This document shows positions 43,897 through 52,798 of a DNA stretch of 64,000 nucleotides, one piece after another. The stretch covers positions 1-64,000 of the forward strand of contig VFZF01000010.1 of the NCBI GenBank assembly GCA_016871335.1. The letters are read 5' to 3'. Below the pieces are notes generated by a model that saw only the letters and a list, made by a program, of their open reading frames with translations, did no database searches and was not told where the DNA came from. Source of the DNA: Acidimicrobiia bacterium. Lineage in GTDB: Bacteria; Acidobacteriota; Vicinamibacteria; Vicinamibacterales; SCN-69-37. Positions within the stretch are counted from its first letter, which is position 1, and every line of letters begins with the position of its first letter. Both the position numbers and the translations under genes were made by a program.

Positions 43897-44908
43897 CGTT
43901 CTCGTCACCGGCGGCGCCGGGTACATCGGCAGCCATGCCGTGAAGGCCCTGGCCGCCGCGGGTCACGACGTGTGGGTGTTCGACAACCTGTCGGCCGGTC
44001 ACGCGGAGGCGGTGGGGCGTCTCCAGGCGGCGTTTCCTGAACGGCGGATCACCCTCGTGGAGGGGGATATCACCGACGCGATAGCGATCACGCAGGCGTT
44101 GCGCGCCTCGTCGGCTGCGGCCGTGATGCACTTTGCGGCGCGGCTCTCGGTCGACGAGTCGATGCGCGAACCCGCAGCCTATTACCGGACGAACGTCATC
44201 GGGACGTTGACGGTGCTTGAGGCGTTGGCCGCGTCCGGGGTGCGACACTTTGTGTTTTCATCCACGGCCGCGACGTTTGGCGAACCGCTGCACACGCCGA
44301 TTGATGAGACACACCCGCAACTGCCGATCAATCCGTACGGCCAGACCAAGCTGGTCGTGGAACAGGCTCTGGCGCATCTGGAACGCGCGACCCGGCTGAC
44401 GTCGGTGGTCTTCCGCTACTTCAACGCCGCAGGCGCCGACCCGGCCGGCCTCATCGGTGAGGACCACACGCCCGAGGATCACCTGATTCCGCGCGCAATT
44501 CTCGCGGCCCTGGGCGGCGAGCCGTTGCAGATCTTCGGCGCGGACTATCCGACGCCCGACGGGACGTGTCTCCGCGATTTTGTGCATGTCTCCGACCTGG
44601 CCGACGCGCACGTGCTGGGACTGCGGCGTCTGCTGGCCGGGGGCGCGTCCGGCGCCTACAATCTCGGGATGGGCGACGGCGTTTCCGTGCGCGAAGTCGT
44701 GGACACGGTGGCGCGCATCGCGGGGCGTCCCGTGCCGCACGTGACGGCGCCGCGGCGCGCCGGCGATCCCTCGCGGCTGGTCGCATCCAGTCAGAAGGCG
44801 CGGACCGAGCTCGGGTGGGCACCGAGTCGCGGCTCTCTCGACACCATTGTCCGCACCGCGTGGCAGTGGCACACGCGCCATCCCCATGGTTACAGGACCC
44901 GCGCGTGA
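43862..44908 (+). CDS. galE: UDP-glucose 4-epimerase
   Basis: A 348-residue (341 from TTG 43883) extended SDR interconverting UDP-glucose and UDP-galactose. VLVTGGAGYIGSHAVKAL binds NAD. FSSTAATFGEP and NPYGQTKLVVEQ carry the Ser-Tyr-Lys triad, and YFNAAGADPAGLIGEDH, then PDGTCLRDFVHVSDLADAHV are GalE-specific. GTG 43862 overlaps ugd by 35 bases and TTG 43883 by 14; the second gives a more typical N-terminus. The stop overlaps the ABC transporter GTG (GTGA). Confidence 0.92.
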   Translation: MVSPTARLAAPNVLVTGGAGYIGSHAVKALAAAGHDVWVFDNLSAGHAEAVGRLQAAFPERRITLVEGDITDAIAITQALRASSAAAVMHFAARLSVDESMREPAAYYRTNVIGTLTVLEALAASGVRHFVFSSTAATFGEPLHTPIDETHPQLPINPYGQTKLVVEQALAHLERATRLTSVVFRYFNAAGADPAGLIGEDHTPEDHLIPRAILAALGGEPLQIFGADYPTPDGTCLRDFVHVSDLADAHVLGLRRLLAGGASGAYNLGMGDGVSVREVVDTVARIAGRPVPHVTAPRRAGDPSRLVASSQKARTELGWAPSRGSLDTIVRTAWQWHTRHPHGYRTRA

Positions 44909-46656
44909 ACGAGTTCCGCCGCCTGCTCGGGCATGCACGGCCCTACCGGGGGCGGATGCTTCTCGGCGTGGTGGCCATGGCGGTCTACGCCGCCGGCAAT
45001 CTGGGGCAGGCGCGCCTGGTCAAGGACATCATCGACGGCGTCCTGGTGCCTGATCCGCAGAACGTCAAGCGCATCATCCTGCTGCTGCTCGGCACCTACT
45101 TCATCAAGGGCATCGGCACCTACGCGTCGTCGTTCCTGATGACCGACGTGGGGCAGCGTGTGGTCCGCGACCTGCGCACGTTGCTGTTCGCGCACATCCT
45201 GAATCAGTCGGCGGCGTTTTTTTCGAAGTGGACATCGGGCCAGTTGATGTCGCGCATCAACAACGATGTCAATCAGATCCAGTCCGCGGCCTCGGAGACG
45301 ATCGCGGATCTGGTGCGGGAGTCGCTGACGGTCGTGGCGCTGGCGGGCTACCTGTTCTGGCTCGACGCCAACCTGGCGGTCATCTGCATCGCGGTGGTGC
45401 CGCTCGTCGTGTATCCCCTCGTGCGTCTCGGGCAGCGGGTGCGGAAGACGACGACGCGCAGTCAGGAGCATCAGGAACATCTCTCGCATCTGGCCAGCGA
45501 AGGGTTCACCGGGCACCGCATCGTCAAGGCGTTCCGCGCGGAGGAGCGGGCCGTGCAGCGCTTCCGGACCGCGGGGGCGGCGCTGTACCGCACGAACATG
45601 CGCATCACGTCCGCCATGGCGTCGTTGCCGCCCCTGATGGAAATGCTGGGCGGGGTGGCCGCCGCGGGGGCGTTGTACTACGCGGCGCAGAAGATCACAG
45701 CGGGCGCACTGACGCCCGGCGAATTCACGTCGTTTCTGGCGGCCTCGTTCATGATGTACGCGCCCATCAAGAAACTCAGCCGCGTGAACGCCGGTCTGCA
45801 ACAGGCGATCGCGGCGTCCGAACGCATCTTCACGATGCTGGACACGCACACCGAAGTCACCGAGCGGCCGGGCGCACGCCCGCTGGGCCGCGTGCGTGAG
45901 GGTGTGGAGTTCCGGGGGGTCGGGTTCTCGTACGAGGACCGGCCGGAAGCGCCGGTGCTGCGCGGCGTGTCGTTCTCGGTGCAGGCCGGACAGGTCGTCG
46001 CCATTGTCGGGCACAGCGGAGCGGGGAAGACGACGCTGGTGAATTTGATTCCGCGGTTTTACGACGTGACCGAGGGCGGCGTGTTCATCGACGGCGTGGA
46101 TATTCGCGAGGTGACACTGGCGTCGCTCCGCGATCAGGTGGCGCTGGTCACGCAGGAGACCGTGTTGTTCGACGAGACGATCGCGACCAACATCGCGTAC
46201 GGCGCCCCGTCGGCCTCGCGTGAGGAGATCGAAGCCGCGGCTCGCGCCGGACACGCGCACGACTTCATCACGCAGCTGGAGGGCGGATACGACGCCCGGA
46301 TCGGGGAGCGTGGACAGCGGTTGTCAGGCGGGCAGCGGCAGCGTCTGGCGATCGCCCGCGCACTGTTGACCAACTCGCCGCTGTTGATTCTGGACGAGGC
46401 CACGTCGGCGCTCGACACCGAGTCGGAGCAACTCGTGCAGGACGCCCTCACTAATCTCATGCGGAATCGCACCACGTTTGTGATCGCGCATCGTCTCTCG
46501 ACGGTGCGCAATGCGGATCTGATTGTCGCGCTCGACAACGGCGCGGTGGCGGAAGTGGGGAGCCACGAGGCGCTTGTGGATCGGCCCGGCGGCGTCTACG
46601 CGCGCCTGCACGCGATGCAGATGCTGGATGATCGGCAGGAAGGGACAGCGTCGTGA
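44905..46656 (+). CDS. ABC exporter, MsbA-like (fused permease and ATPase)
   Basis: A 583-residue half-transporter with six helices (about 1-310) and an ATPase domain. IVGHSGAGKTTLVNLIPRF is Walker A, VTQETVLFDETIATNIAYG the Q-loop region, RLSGGQRQRLAIARALL the signature, and LLILDEATSALDTESE Walker B; VIAHRLSTV has the switch His. This is the lipid A/lipid-linked oligosaccharide flippase type (MsbA, PglK). Its place after galE in the glycan locus suggests it flips the finished lipid-linked glycan, replacing a Wzx, but MsbA proper is equally possible. GTG 44905 overlaps galE; the stop overlaps yicC. Confidence 0.88.
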   Translation: MNEFRRLLGHARPYRGRMLLGVVAMAVYAAGNLGQARLVKDIIDGVLVPDPQNVKRIILLLLGTYFIKGIGTYASSFLMTDVGQRVVRDLRTLLFAHILNQSAAFFSKWTSGQLMSRINNDVNQIQSAASETIADLVRESLTVVALAGYLFWLDANLAVICIAVVPLVVYPLVRLGQRVRKTTTRSQEHQEHLSHLASEGFTGHRIVKAFRAEERAVQRFRTAGAALYRTNMRITSAMASLPPLMEMLGGVAAAGALYYAAQKITAGALTPGEFTSFLAASFMMYAPIKKLSRVNAGLQQAIAASERIFTMLDTHTEVTERPGARPLGRVREGVEFRGVGFSYEDRPEAPVLRGVSFSVQAGQVVAIVGHSGAGKTTLVNLIPRFYDVTEGGVFIDGVDIREVTLASLRDQVALVTQETVLFDETIATNIAYGAPSASREEIEAAARAGHAHDFITQLEGGYDARIGERGQRLSGGQRQRLAIARALLTNSPLLILDEATSALDTESEQLVQDALTNLMRNRTTFVIAHRLSTVRNADLIVALDNGAVAEVGSHEALVDRPGGVYARLHAMQMLDDRQEGTAS

Positions 46657-47537
46657 TTCGTTCGATGACAGGATTTTCCTCGGTCAGCCGCGAGACGGAT
46701 GGCGTCTCGGCCGGTGTGACGGTGAAATCGGTGAATCACCGGTTTCTGGACATTCAGGTCAAAGCCCCGTCAGCGCTGGCGGGGCTTGAGGCACGGATCA
46801 AGAGTCTCATCCAGCAGCGGCTGACCCGCGGTCGTGTGGAGATCGCGCTGTCGTGTGACGACACGACGGAGCCGACGCGCGAGGTGACGTTGAATGAGAC
46901 CCTCGTGAGCCAGGTGCAGGCGGTTGTTGATGCCGCGCGCGCGAAGGGGCTGGTGAGCGGCGGGCTGACGGCATCCGACCTGCTCCGGATTCCTCATGCG
47001 CTGGAGATTCGGCTGGCTCCAGCCGCCGGTGTGCCCGAGGCGGCGAGCGCGGTCGTGGAGGCGGCCGTGATCGAGGCGCTCGACGCGCTGGTCGTGATGC
47101 GCGAGACGGAAGGCGGGTTTCTCGCGGCTGATCTGGATCGACGCGTGCAGACCCTGCTGACGTTTGTCGACACCGTGGAGGCGGGAGCCGCCGCGGGCCA
47201 GGCCGCCCTGGACGCGCGCCTCCGTGAGCGTCTCGCCGCGATGCCGGCCGATTTGCAGGGCGACCCGGTGGCCCTCAGCCAGGAACTGGTCCGCTATGTG
47301 GCGCGTTCCGACGTGCACGAAGAGATCTCGCGGATGCGCGGCCATGTGGAACACTGGCGGGCGCTGGCGGACGGACCGGAACCCTGCGGCCGGAAGCTGG
47401 ATTTCCTGGTGCAGGAGATGAATCGCGAGATCAACACCATCGGGTCCAAGGCCGAGGGCCTGGCCGTCACCGCACTTATTGTTTCGGCCAAAGCCGAGCT
47501 CGAGCGGGTGAAGGAGCAGGTGCAGAATGTCGAATAA
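46653..47537 (+). CDS. YicC/YloC family endoribonuclease
   Basis: A 294-residue protein with the family opening MIRSMTGFSSVSRETDG, then VKSVNHRFLDIQVKAPSAL and RGRVEIALS. The C-terminal DUF1732 part reads HVEHWRALADGPEPCGRKLD, then FLVQEMNREINTIGSKAEG. YicC-like proteins are endoribonucleases implicated in small-RNA turnover and stress survival. Its place directly before gmk and rpoZ is the arrangement seen in many bacteria. GTG 46653 overlaps the ABC transporter stop, and its 3' end overlaps gmk by 11 bases. Confidence 0.92.
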   Translation: MIRSMTGFSSVSRETDGVSAGVTVKSVNHRFLDIQVKAPSALAGLEARIKSLIQQRLTRGRVEIALSCDDTTEPTREVTLNETLVSQVQAVVDAARAKGLVSGGLTASDLLRIPHALEIRLAPAAGVPEAASAVVEAAVIEALDALVVMRETEGGFLAADLDRRVQTLLTFVDTVEAGAAAGQAALDARLRERLAAMPADLQGDPVALSQELVRYVARSDVHEEISRMRGHVEHWRALADGPEPCGRKLDFLVQEMNREINTIGSKAEGLAVTALIVSAKAELERVKEQVQNVE

Positions 47538-48147
47538 CCCCGCGCCCGGCTTGCTGTTTGTGGTCTCCGCCCCCAGCGCGACGGGGAAGACCACCGTCAT
47601 CGAACAACTGGTGCAGCTGGTGCCCGGATTGAAGATGTCGCGGTCGTATACGTCCCGGCCCCGTCGCGAGGGGGAAACCGACGGGGTCGACTATAATTTT
47701 GTGAGCCGGGACGCGTTCGAAGCCCAGATTGCGGCGGGTGGATTTCTGGAGTGGGCCGACGTGTTCGGCAACTACTACGGGACCAGCTGGCACGAGACGG
47801 AGGCCCGGCTGGCGGCGGGCGAGGATCTCGTCCTCGTGATTGACGTCCAGGGGGCGCGGCAGGTCCGCGCGGCGCGACCGGAGACGGTGGCCGTGTTCAT
47901 GCTCCCGCCGTCGTTCGCCGTGTTGGAGGAACGCCTGCGTAAACGCAGCAGCGAGCCGGAAGCCGCGATGGCGCGCCGCCTCGCGACGGCACGGCAGGAG
48001 GTGTCCGCGGTGGACGCCTACGACTACGTGGTCGTGAACGACGTGCTTGAACGCTGCGTAGGGGAGCTGGCCGGCATCGTCATGGCGGAACGCGCGAAAC
48101 TTGCGCGACGCCGTGCCGCGATCCAGCCGATTATCGATTCGTTTTAG
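47527..48147 (+). CDS. gmk: Guanylate kinase
   Basis: A 206-residue kinase converting GMP to GDP. The GMP-binding region SRSYTSRPRREGETDGVDYN, FVSRDAFEAQIAAGGFLEWA, VFGNYYGTS and LVIDVQGARQV are all canonical. The P-loop reads SAPSATGKTT, whereas most guanylate kinases have APSGAGKS; the Gly-to-Ala change at the fourth position is unusual, although the GKT core is intact. ATG 47527 gives the normal length. It lies in the conserved yicC-gmk-rpoZ-coaBC order. Confidence 0.94.
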   Translation: MSNNPAPGLLFVVSAPSATGKTTVIEQLVQLVPGLKMSRSYTSRPRREGETDGVDYNFVSRDAFEAQIAAGGFLEWADVFGNYYGTSWHETEARLAAGEDLVLVIDVQGARQVRAARPETVAVFMLPPSFAVLEERLRKRSSEPEAAMARRLATARQEVSAVDAYDYVVVNDVLERCVGELAGIVMAERAKLARRRAAIQPIIDSF

Positions 48148-48160
48148 ACAAGAAGGACCT

Positions 48161-48394
48161 ATGACTGACTCACCGAAGATCAACAACCCGGAAAGCCGCT
48201 TTGAATTCGTGTCGATCGCCTCGGCGCGCGCGCACCAGTTGCTGCGCGGCTGTCTGCCGAAGATCGAAGGCTCCATGCAGCCGGCGCGCCGCGCGCAGCA
48301 GGAAGTTGCGGCGGGCGTCGTGGCGCGTGTGGACAACGTGGACGGCACCGACGAGGACCTGACGCCGGCCGAACCCGCGGCCACCGACAAGTAA
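48161..48394 (+). CDS. rpoZ: DNA-directed RNA polymerase omega subunit
   Basis: A 77-residue protein starting at ATG 48161 with AGAAGGA upstream. NPESRFEFVSIASARAHQLL matches the omega core that clamps the beta-prime C-terminus, and QQEVAAGVV matches the conserved A-x-E-E-x-x-x-G-x-V segment. The tail is acidic. It supports RNA polymerase assembly and, in some bacteria, ppGpp binding. Position between gmk and coaBC is the usual one and supports the call despite the small size. Confidence 0.9.
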   Translation: MTDSPKINNPESRFEFVSIASARAHQLLRGCLPKIEGSMQPARRAQQEVAAGVVARVDNVDGTDEDLTPAEPAATDK

Positions 48395-48403
48395 CAGCCT
48401 GCC

Positions 48404-49636
48404 ATGGCGCCCCTGATTGGGCTCGGCGTCTCGGGCGGGATCGGCGCGTACAAGTCGGTCGAACTGGCGCGTCTGCTCCAGAAGCGGGGCTACGACGTGC
48501 AGGCGATCATGACGCGCCACGCGCGCCGGTTCGTCGGTCCCCTCACGTTTGAAGCCATCACGCGGCGTCCCGTCATCACCGGCCAGTTCGCGCCGGGGAT
48601 GAACGCCACCATCGAACACATCGCGCTGGCCACCGACATGCAGGCGCTGGTGGTGGCGCCTGCCACCGCCAACGTGATTGCCAAGTTCGCCCACGGCCTG
48701 GGCGACGACTTTCTCAGCGCCCTGTATCTCGCGACGCGCGCGCCCCTGGTGCTGGCGCCTGCGATGAACACCGTGATGTGGGAGCATCCGGCCGTGCGGG
48801 AGAACCTCGCGACGCTCGCCGCGCGCGGCACCACCTTTGTCGAACCCGGTGAGGGGTATCTGGCGTGTGGCTGGGTCGGCAAGGGCCGCCTCGCAGAGCC
48901 TGCGGAGATTGCGGAGGTGGTCGATCGCGTCGTGCGCGAACGCAGTGGAGGCACAACCTCCTCTCTGGCCGGGCTCTCCGTCGTGGTGACCGCCGGCCCC
49001 ACGCGTGAGGATCTCGATCCCGTGCGGTATCTCGGCAATCGCTCCAGTGGCCGAATGGGATTTGCCGTGGCGCGTGACGCGATGCGTCGGGGCGCGCACG
49101 TGCATCTAATCGCGGGGCCCACGCCGGTTGAGCCGCCGATGGTGACGACGTTGACGCGTGTGCGGTCGGCTGCAGAGATGCATGAGGCGGTCATGCGCGC
49201 CTCCGAACGCGCCGATGTGGTGGTGATGGCGGCCGCGGTCGCCGACTACACGCCGGCCGGCGGCCCCCACGGGACCAAGATTGAAAAGGGCGGCGCGGTC
49301 ACGCTGCAGCTCGAGCGCACGGTGGACATTCTTGCGGCGCTTGGTGCGGCGCGCGGATCCGCAGCGAGACCGGTGCTCGTCGGTTTTGCGGCGGAGACCG
49401 GCGACCCCGTGGCGCGCGCGACACGGAAACGCGAGACCAAGCGCGTGGACCTGATCGTCGCCAACGATGTCTCCGTCGAGGGTAGTGGGTTCGACGTGGA
49501 CACCAATCAGATCACGCTCGTGGACGCGGCCGGCGTCGAGGCCCTGCCGCTGCAGTCGAAGGATGCCGCGGCCGCCGCCATTCTTGACCGCGTCGAACGC
49601 CTGCTCGCATCCGCGCCTGCCCCGGTGCCCGCATGA
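48404..49636 (+). CDS. coaBC: Phosphopantothenoylcysteine decarboxylase/synthetase (bifunctional)
   Basis: A 410-residue coenzyme A biosynthesis enzyme. The N-terminal flavoprotein CoaC domain (about 1-185) shows [20 protein letters not shown], the conserved IEHIALAT containing the active-site His, and [16 protein letters not shown]. The CoaB domain (about 190-400) shows [30 protein letters not shown] and [12 protein letters not shown], then [11 protein letters not shown]. It makes 4'-phosphopantetheine from phosphopantothenate and cysteine. Its stop overlaps the udg start (ATGA). Confidence 0.95.
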   Translation: MAPLIGLGVSGGIGAYKSVELARLLQKRGYDVQAIMTRHARRFVGPLTFEAITRRPVITGQFAPGMNATIEHIALATDMQALVVAPATANVIAKFAHGLGDDFLSALYLATRAPLVLAPAMNTVMWEHPAVRENLATLAARGTTFVEPGEGYLACGWVGKGRLAEPAEIAEVVDRVVRERSGGTTSSLAGLSVVVTAGPTREDLDPVRYLGNRSSGRMGFAVARDAMRRGAHVHLIAGPTPVEPPMVTTLTRVRSAAEMHEAVMRASERADVVVMAAAVADYTPAGGPHGTKIEKGGAVTLQLERTVDILAALGAARGSAARPVLVGFAAETGDPVARATRKRETKRVDLIVANDVSVEGSGFDVDTNQITLVDAAGVEALPLQSKDAAAAAILDRVERLLASAPAPVPA

Positions 49637-50373
49637 GTGGGTCCGACGATCTCCGCGAACACCTCAAGTACTACCGCGACCTCGGCGTCGCGGGTGTGAC
49701 GACGGACCCGGTCTGGCGGGAAAGGACGCACCCAGCACCCAGCACCGCGCACATGGCACCCGGCACCCAGCACATGGCACCAGCACCGAGCACCGAGCAC
49801 CGAGCACCGAGCACTGATCCGGATCTTGACACCATCCGCGCCGATATCGGCGACTGCACGAGATGCAAGCTGCACACCCTGGGCCGCCAGCGCATCGTGT
49901 TTGGTTCCGGGAATCCCCGCGCCGAACTGATGTTTGTGGGTGAGGCGCCGGGTGCGGATGAGGACGAGCAGGGCCTGCCGTTTGTGGGCAAGGCCGGGCA
50001 ACTGCTGACAAAGATCATCGAAGCGATCGAGATGAAGCGCGAGGACGTGTACATCGCCAACGTCATCAAGTGCCGGCCGCCGGCCAATCGCAACCCGGAG
50101 CTCGATGAAGTGGCAACGTGCGAACCGTTTTTGTTCCGGCAGATCGACCTGATCAAACCGCGCGTCATCGTGGCACTGGGCACCCATGCGGCGCATACCT
50201 TGCTCAAGACCGATGTGCCGATTTCGCGCATCCGCGGCAAACAGCACGAGTACCGCGGCGCGATCCTGATTCCGACGTTTCATCCGGCCTACCTGTTGCG
50301 CAGCCCCGACCGGAAGCGCGAGGTCTGGGAGGACATGAAGCTGGTCAAGTCCCTGCTCACACAAGGCGCCTGA
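49633..50373 (+). CDS. Uracil-DNA glycosylase, Fe-S family (type 4), with repeat-encoded linker
   Basis: A 246-residue DNA repair enzyme removing uracil from DNA. The Fe-S cysteines are visible: CTRCKL (two), VIKCRPP and ATCEPF. The active-site region is [19 protein letters not shown] and the C-terminal motif [13 protein letters not shown]. Between the conserved N-terminal helix ([13 protein letters not shown]) and the Fe-S domain is a roughly 30-residue low-complexity linker, [20 protein letters not shown] and onward, encoded by repeats at 49727-49815. The linker is not a family feature. The gene is coupled to coaBC by ATGA. Confidence 0.92.
   Translation: MSGSDDLREHLKYYRDLGVAGVTTDPVWRERTHPAPSTAHMAPGTQHMAPAPSTEHRAPSTDPDLDTIRADIGDCTRCKLHTLGRQRIVFGSGNPRAELMFVGEAPGADEDEQGLPFVGKAGQLLTKIIEAIEMKREDVYIANVIKCRPPANRNPELDEVATCEPFLFRQIDLIKPRVIVALGTHAAHTLLKTDVPISRIRGKQHEYRGAILIPTFHPAYLLRSPDRKREVWEDMKLVKSLLTQGA
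49727..49815 (+). repeat. CAGCACC-type repeats with GCACCGA tandem array inside udg
   Basis: Irregular CCCAGCACC/GGCACC units lead into four tandem copies of the 7-bp unit GCACCGA near 49783-49812. They sit within the coding frame. Because seven is not a multiple of three, gain or loss of one unit would shift the udg frame. Confidence 0.8.
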
Positions 50374-50377
50374 CCCC

Positions 50378-52612
50378 ATGGCCGCGCGGTGTGTGTCAGT
50401 CGGGGTGCCGGTCCCCGGTCTGGGACGGTTGACGTATCGGGTGCCGGAGGCGCTGCCGCTGCCCGTGCGCGGCGCCCGCGTCACGGTGCCGCTGGGTACA
50501 CGCGCCGTCACCGGTTGCGTCATTGAGGCGCCCGTCGCGCCGCCCGACACCAACACGCTCAGAGACATCATCGAGGTCATCGACACCGACGCGTTCCTCC
50601 CGGAGACCGTCGTCGCCCTCGCGTTGTGGGTGGCGGAGTACTACGCGGCCGGCCCTGGCGATGCGCTGCTCAACGCCATGCCGCCCAAGGCCCGCACCGG
50701 CGATGCGTCGGCGTTTCGCCGCGTGCCGGTGGCCGTGTGGAAGGCTGAAGCCCTTGTGCTCCGAAAGACAGCGCTTAAAGGCGACAAACAACGTGTGGCG
50801 GCTGAGCTCCTGCAGCGGACACCAGAGGGCGTCCCGCTGTCTGCGCTCAGGCGCGAGGGTGTGAGCCTCGCGACGGTGCGCAGCCTGGAGCGCGCGGGTC
50901 TTGTCGCGATTCACGATGAGATCGTCGAGCGCGATCCGTTCGAGACAGTCGGCGGCACTGATCGCACACAGTGGTCACTCGACGGGACCACGCCGCAGGG
51001 GCGTGAACTGACGCCCGAACAGGCGCATGCGTCCCGGCATCTGGAAGATGCCGTGATCGCCGGACTGTTCAAGACGATTCTGCTGCAGGGCGTCACCGGC
51101 AGCGGCAAGACGGAGCTGTACCTGCGTCTGGCGGACCTGGTCCTGCGCCGCGGGCGGCGCGTGTTGGTGCTCGTGCCCGAGATTGCGCTGACGCCTGCGC
51201 TCGCCGGGTTGTTCCGGGCGCGGTTTGGCCGGCGCGTGACGATTCAGCACAGCGGTTTGTCCGACGGAGAACGGCACGATCAGTGGCACCGCATCCGGCG
51301 TGGGGAAGTCGATGTTGTGATCGGGACCCGGTCCGCCGTGTTTGCGCCGCTGGATCGCGTCGGCCTCGTCATCGTGGACGAAGAACACGACCACGCGTAC
51401 AAGCAGGAGGAAGCGCCGCGGTATCAGGGGCGCGACGTGGCCGTCGTGCGCGGCCGCATGGAAGGTGCGGTGGTGCTGCTCGGCAGCGCGACGCCGTCCC
51501 TGGAATCCGCTGCGAACGCCGCCGCCGGACGATACGACCATCTGACGTTGACCCAGCGCGTCTGGAACAAGCCGCTCGCGGAGGTGCGTCTGGTGGACAT
51601 GCGCAAGGAGTTCACCGCGCATGGCGCCGACGTGATGATCAGTCAGCCGTTGTGGGAGGCGCTGGAACTGCGGCTCTCCCGCGGCGAACAGTCGATGATT
51701 CTCCTCAACCGTCGCGGCTTTGCCACGGTCGTCTTCTGCCGGCAATGTGCGGCGACCATGGAGTGTCCGCATTGTTCGGTGACGCTGACGTATCACCGCA
51801 CGGCGCGCAAGGTGCGCTGTCACTACTGCAACTACGCGTCCGTGATCCCGAAAGCCTGCGGCACGTGCGGCGGCGAGTTTCTGGAACAGTCGGGCTTCGG
51901 CACCGAACGGGTCGAGGCGGACGTGCGCGCCAGGTTTCCGGGTGCGCGTGTGGTGCGTGTCGATCGCGACACGATCCGGCGGCGCGGCGCCATCGCGAAG
52001 GTCCTCACGGCGGTGGCCAGAGGAGACGTGGACATCCTCGTCGGCACACAGATGATCGCCAAAGGTCACGACTTTCCGTCGGTGACGCTGGTCGGTGTGG
52101 TGTCCGCGGACGTCGGGCTTGGTGTGGCGGACTTCCGCGCAGCGGAGCGCACGTTCCAGTTGCTGACGCAGGTGGTGGGACGCGCCGGCCGCGGCGACAT
52201 CCCCGGCGAAGCCATCGTGCAGACGCTGTATCCGGACCACTACAGCGTGAAGGCGGCGGCCGCGCAGGACTATGCCGCGTTTTATGCGCAGGAGATCGAC
52301 TTCCGGACGCGCATGCGGTATCCGCCGACGATCGGCCTGGTGAACGTCGTCGTCCGAGGGCCCTCGCTGGGCAAGGCGCTCGACGATGCCAACGCCCTCG
52401 CCGCGGTGACCCGCCACGCCGGCGCACGCGCCAGGTTGCTCGGACCCGCGCCGGCGCCGCTCTCAAAAATCAAGGATGAGTACCGCGCGCAGTTTTTCCT
52501 CAAAGGCGTCCATCGCCGTGCCATGCGCGATGCCATCGAGCACGCGCTCACGCAGCGGCCTGAGCTGCGCCGGCGCACCGTCGTGGATGTCGATCCCTAC
52601 TCCACGTCCTAG
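50378..52612 (+). CDS. priA: Primosomal protein N' (replication restart helicase PriA)
   Basis: A 744-residue 3'-5' helicase that reloads the replisome at stalled forks. The N-terminal DNA-binding part begins VGVPVPGLGRLTYRVPEALP. Walker A is LQGVTGSGKTELYLRLA (about 230), the DEAH-type box is LVIVDEEHDHAYKQEEAPRY, then GRDVAVVRG. Eight zinc-binding cysteines follow: CRQCAATMECPHC, CHYCNY and CGTCGG (about 450-505). The helicase C lobe shows VDILVGTQMIAKGHDFPSVT and VGRAGRGDIPGEAIVQT. Length is normal. It is the last gene of the rightward operon. Confidence 0.95.
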   Translation: MAARCVSVGVPVPGLGRLTYRVPEALPLPVRGARVTVPLGTRAVTGCVIEAPVAPPDTNTLRDIIEVIDTDAFLPETVVALALWVAEYYAAGPGDALLNAMPPKARTGDASAFRRVPVAVWKAEALVLRKTALKGDKQRVAAELLQRTPEGVPLSALRREGVSLATVRSLERAGLVAIHDEIVERDPFETVGGTDRTQWSLDGTTPQGRELTPEQAHASRHLEDAVIAGLFKTILLQGVTGSGKTELYLRLADLVLRRGRRVLVLVPEIALTPALAGLFRARFGRRVTIQHSGLSDGERHDQWHRIRRGEVDVVIGTRSAVFAPLDRVGLVIVDEEHDHAYKQEEAPRYQGRDVAVVRGRMEGAVVLLGSATPSLESAANAAAGRYDHLTLTQRVWNKPLAEVRLVDMRKEFTAHGADVMISQPLWEALELRLSRGEQSMILLNRRGFATVVFCRQCAATMECPHCSVTLTYHRTARKVRCHYCNYASVIPKACGTCGGEFLEQSGFGTERVEADVRARFPGARVVRVDRDTIRRRGAIAKVLTAVARGDVDILVGTQMIAKGHDFPSVTLVGVVSADVGLGVADFRAAERTFQLLTQVVGRAGRGDIPGEAIVQTLYPDHYSVKAAAAQDYAAFYAQEIDFRTRMRYPPTIGLVNVVVRGPSLGKALDDANALAAVTRHAGARARLLGPAPAPLSKIKDEYRAQFFLKGVHRRAMRDAIEHALTQRPELRRRTVVDVDPYSTS

Positions 52613-52613
52613 A

Positions 52614-52778
52614 GGTTCATGGTTCATCGGTTCATGGTTCATGGTGCCGTTCCTGGTTCCGGGTTCAAGGGAACCCGCGAACCGACCCTGCACCAGGAAC
52701 CCCGCACGCAGCACCCCGCACGCAGCACCCCGCACCCAGAACAGAACCGATGAACCATGAACCGATGAACCATGAACC
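52614..52778. repeat. Perfect 29-bp inverted repeat of GGTTCAT units with inner hairpins
   Basis: Left arm 52614-52642 (four GGTTCAT units, one preceded by an extra C) is exactly complementary to 52750-52778. Inside are TTCCTGG/CCAGGAA and CGGGTTC/GAACCCG pairs and a CAGCACCCCGCACG direct repeat. It fills the gap between convergent priA and the M50 protease gene and could terminate both transcripts. Confidence 0.88.
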
Positions 52779-52798
52779 GGTTCAGGAGGGTCCAAGGT

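Noticed and set aside
49727-49815. CRISPR array
   Set aside because: Units are 7 bp without spacers, lie inside a coding frame, and no cas genes are present.
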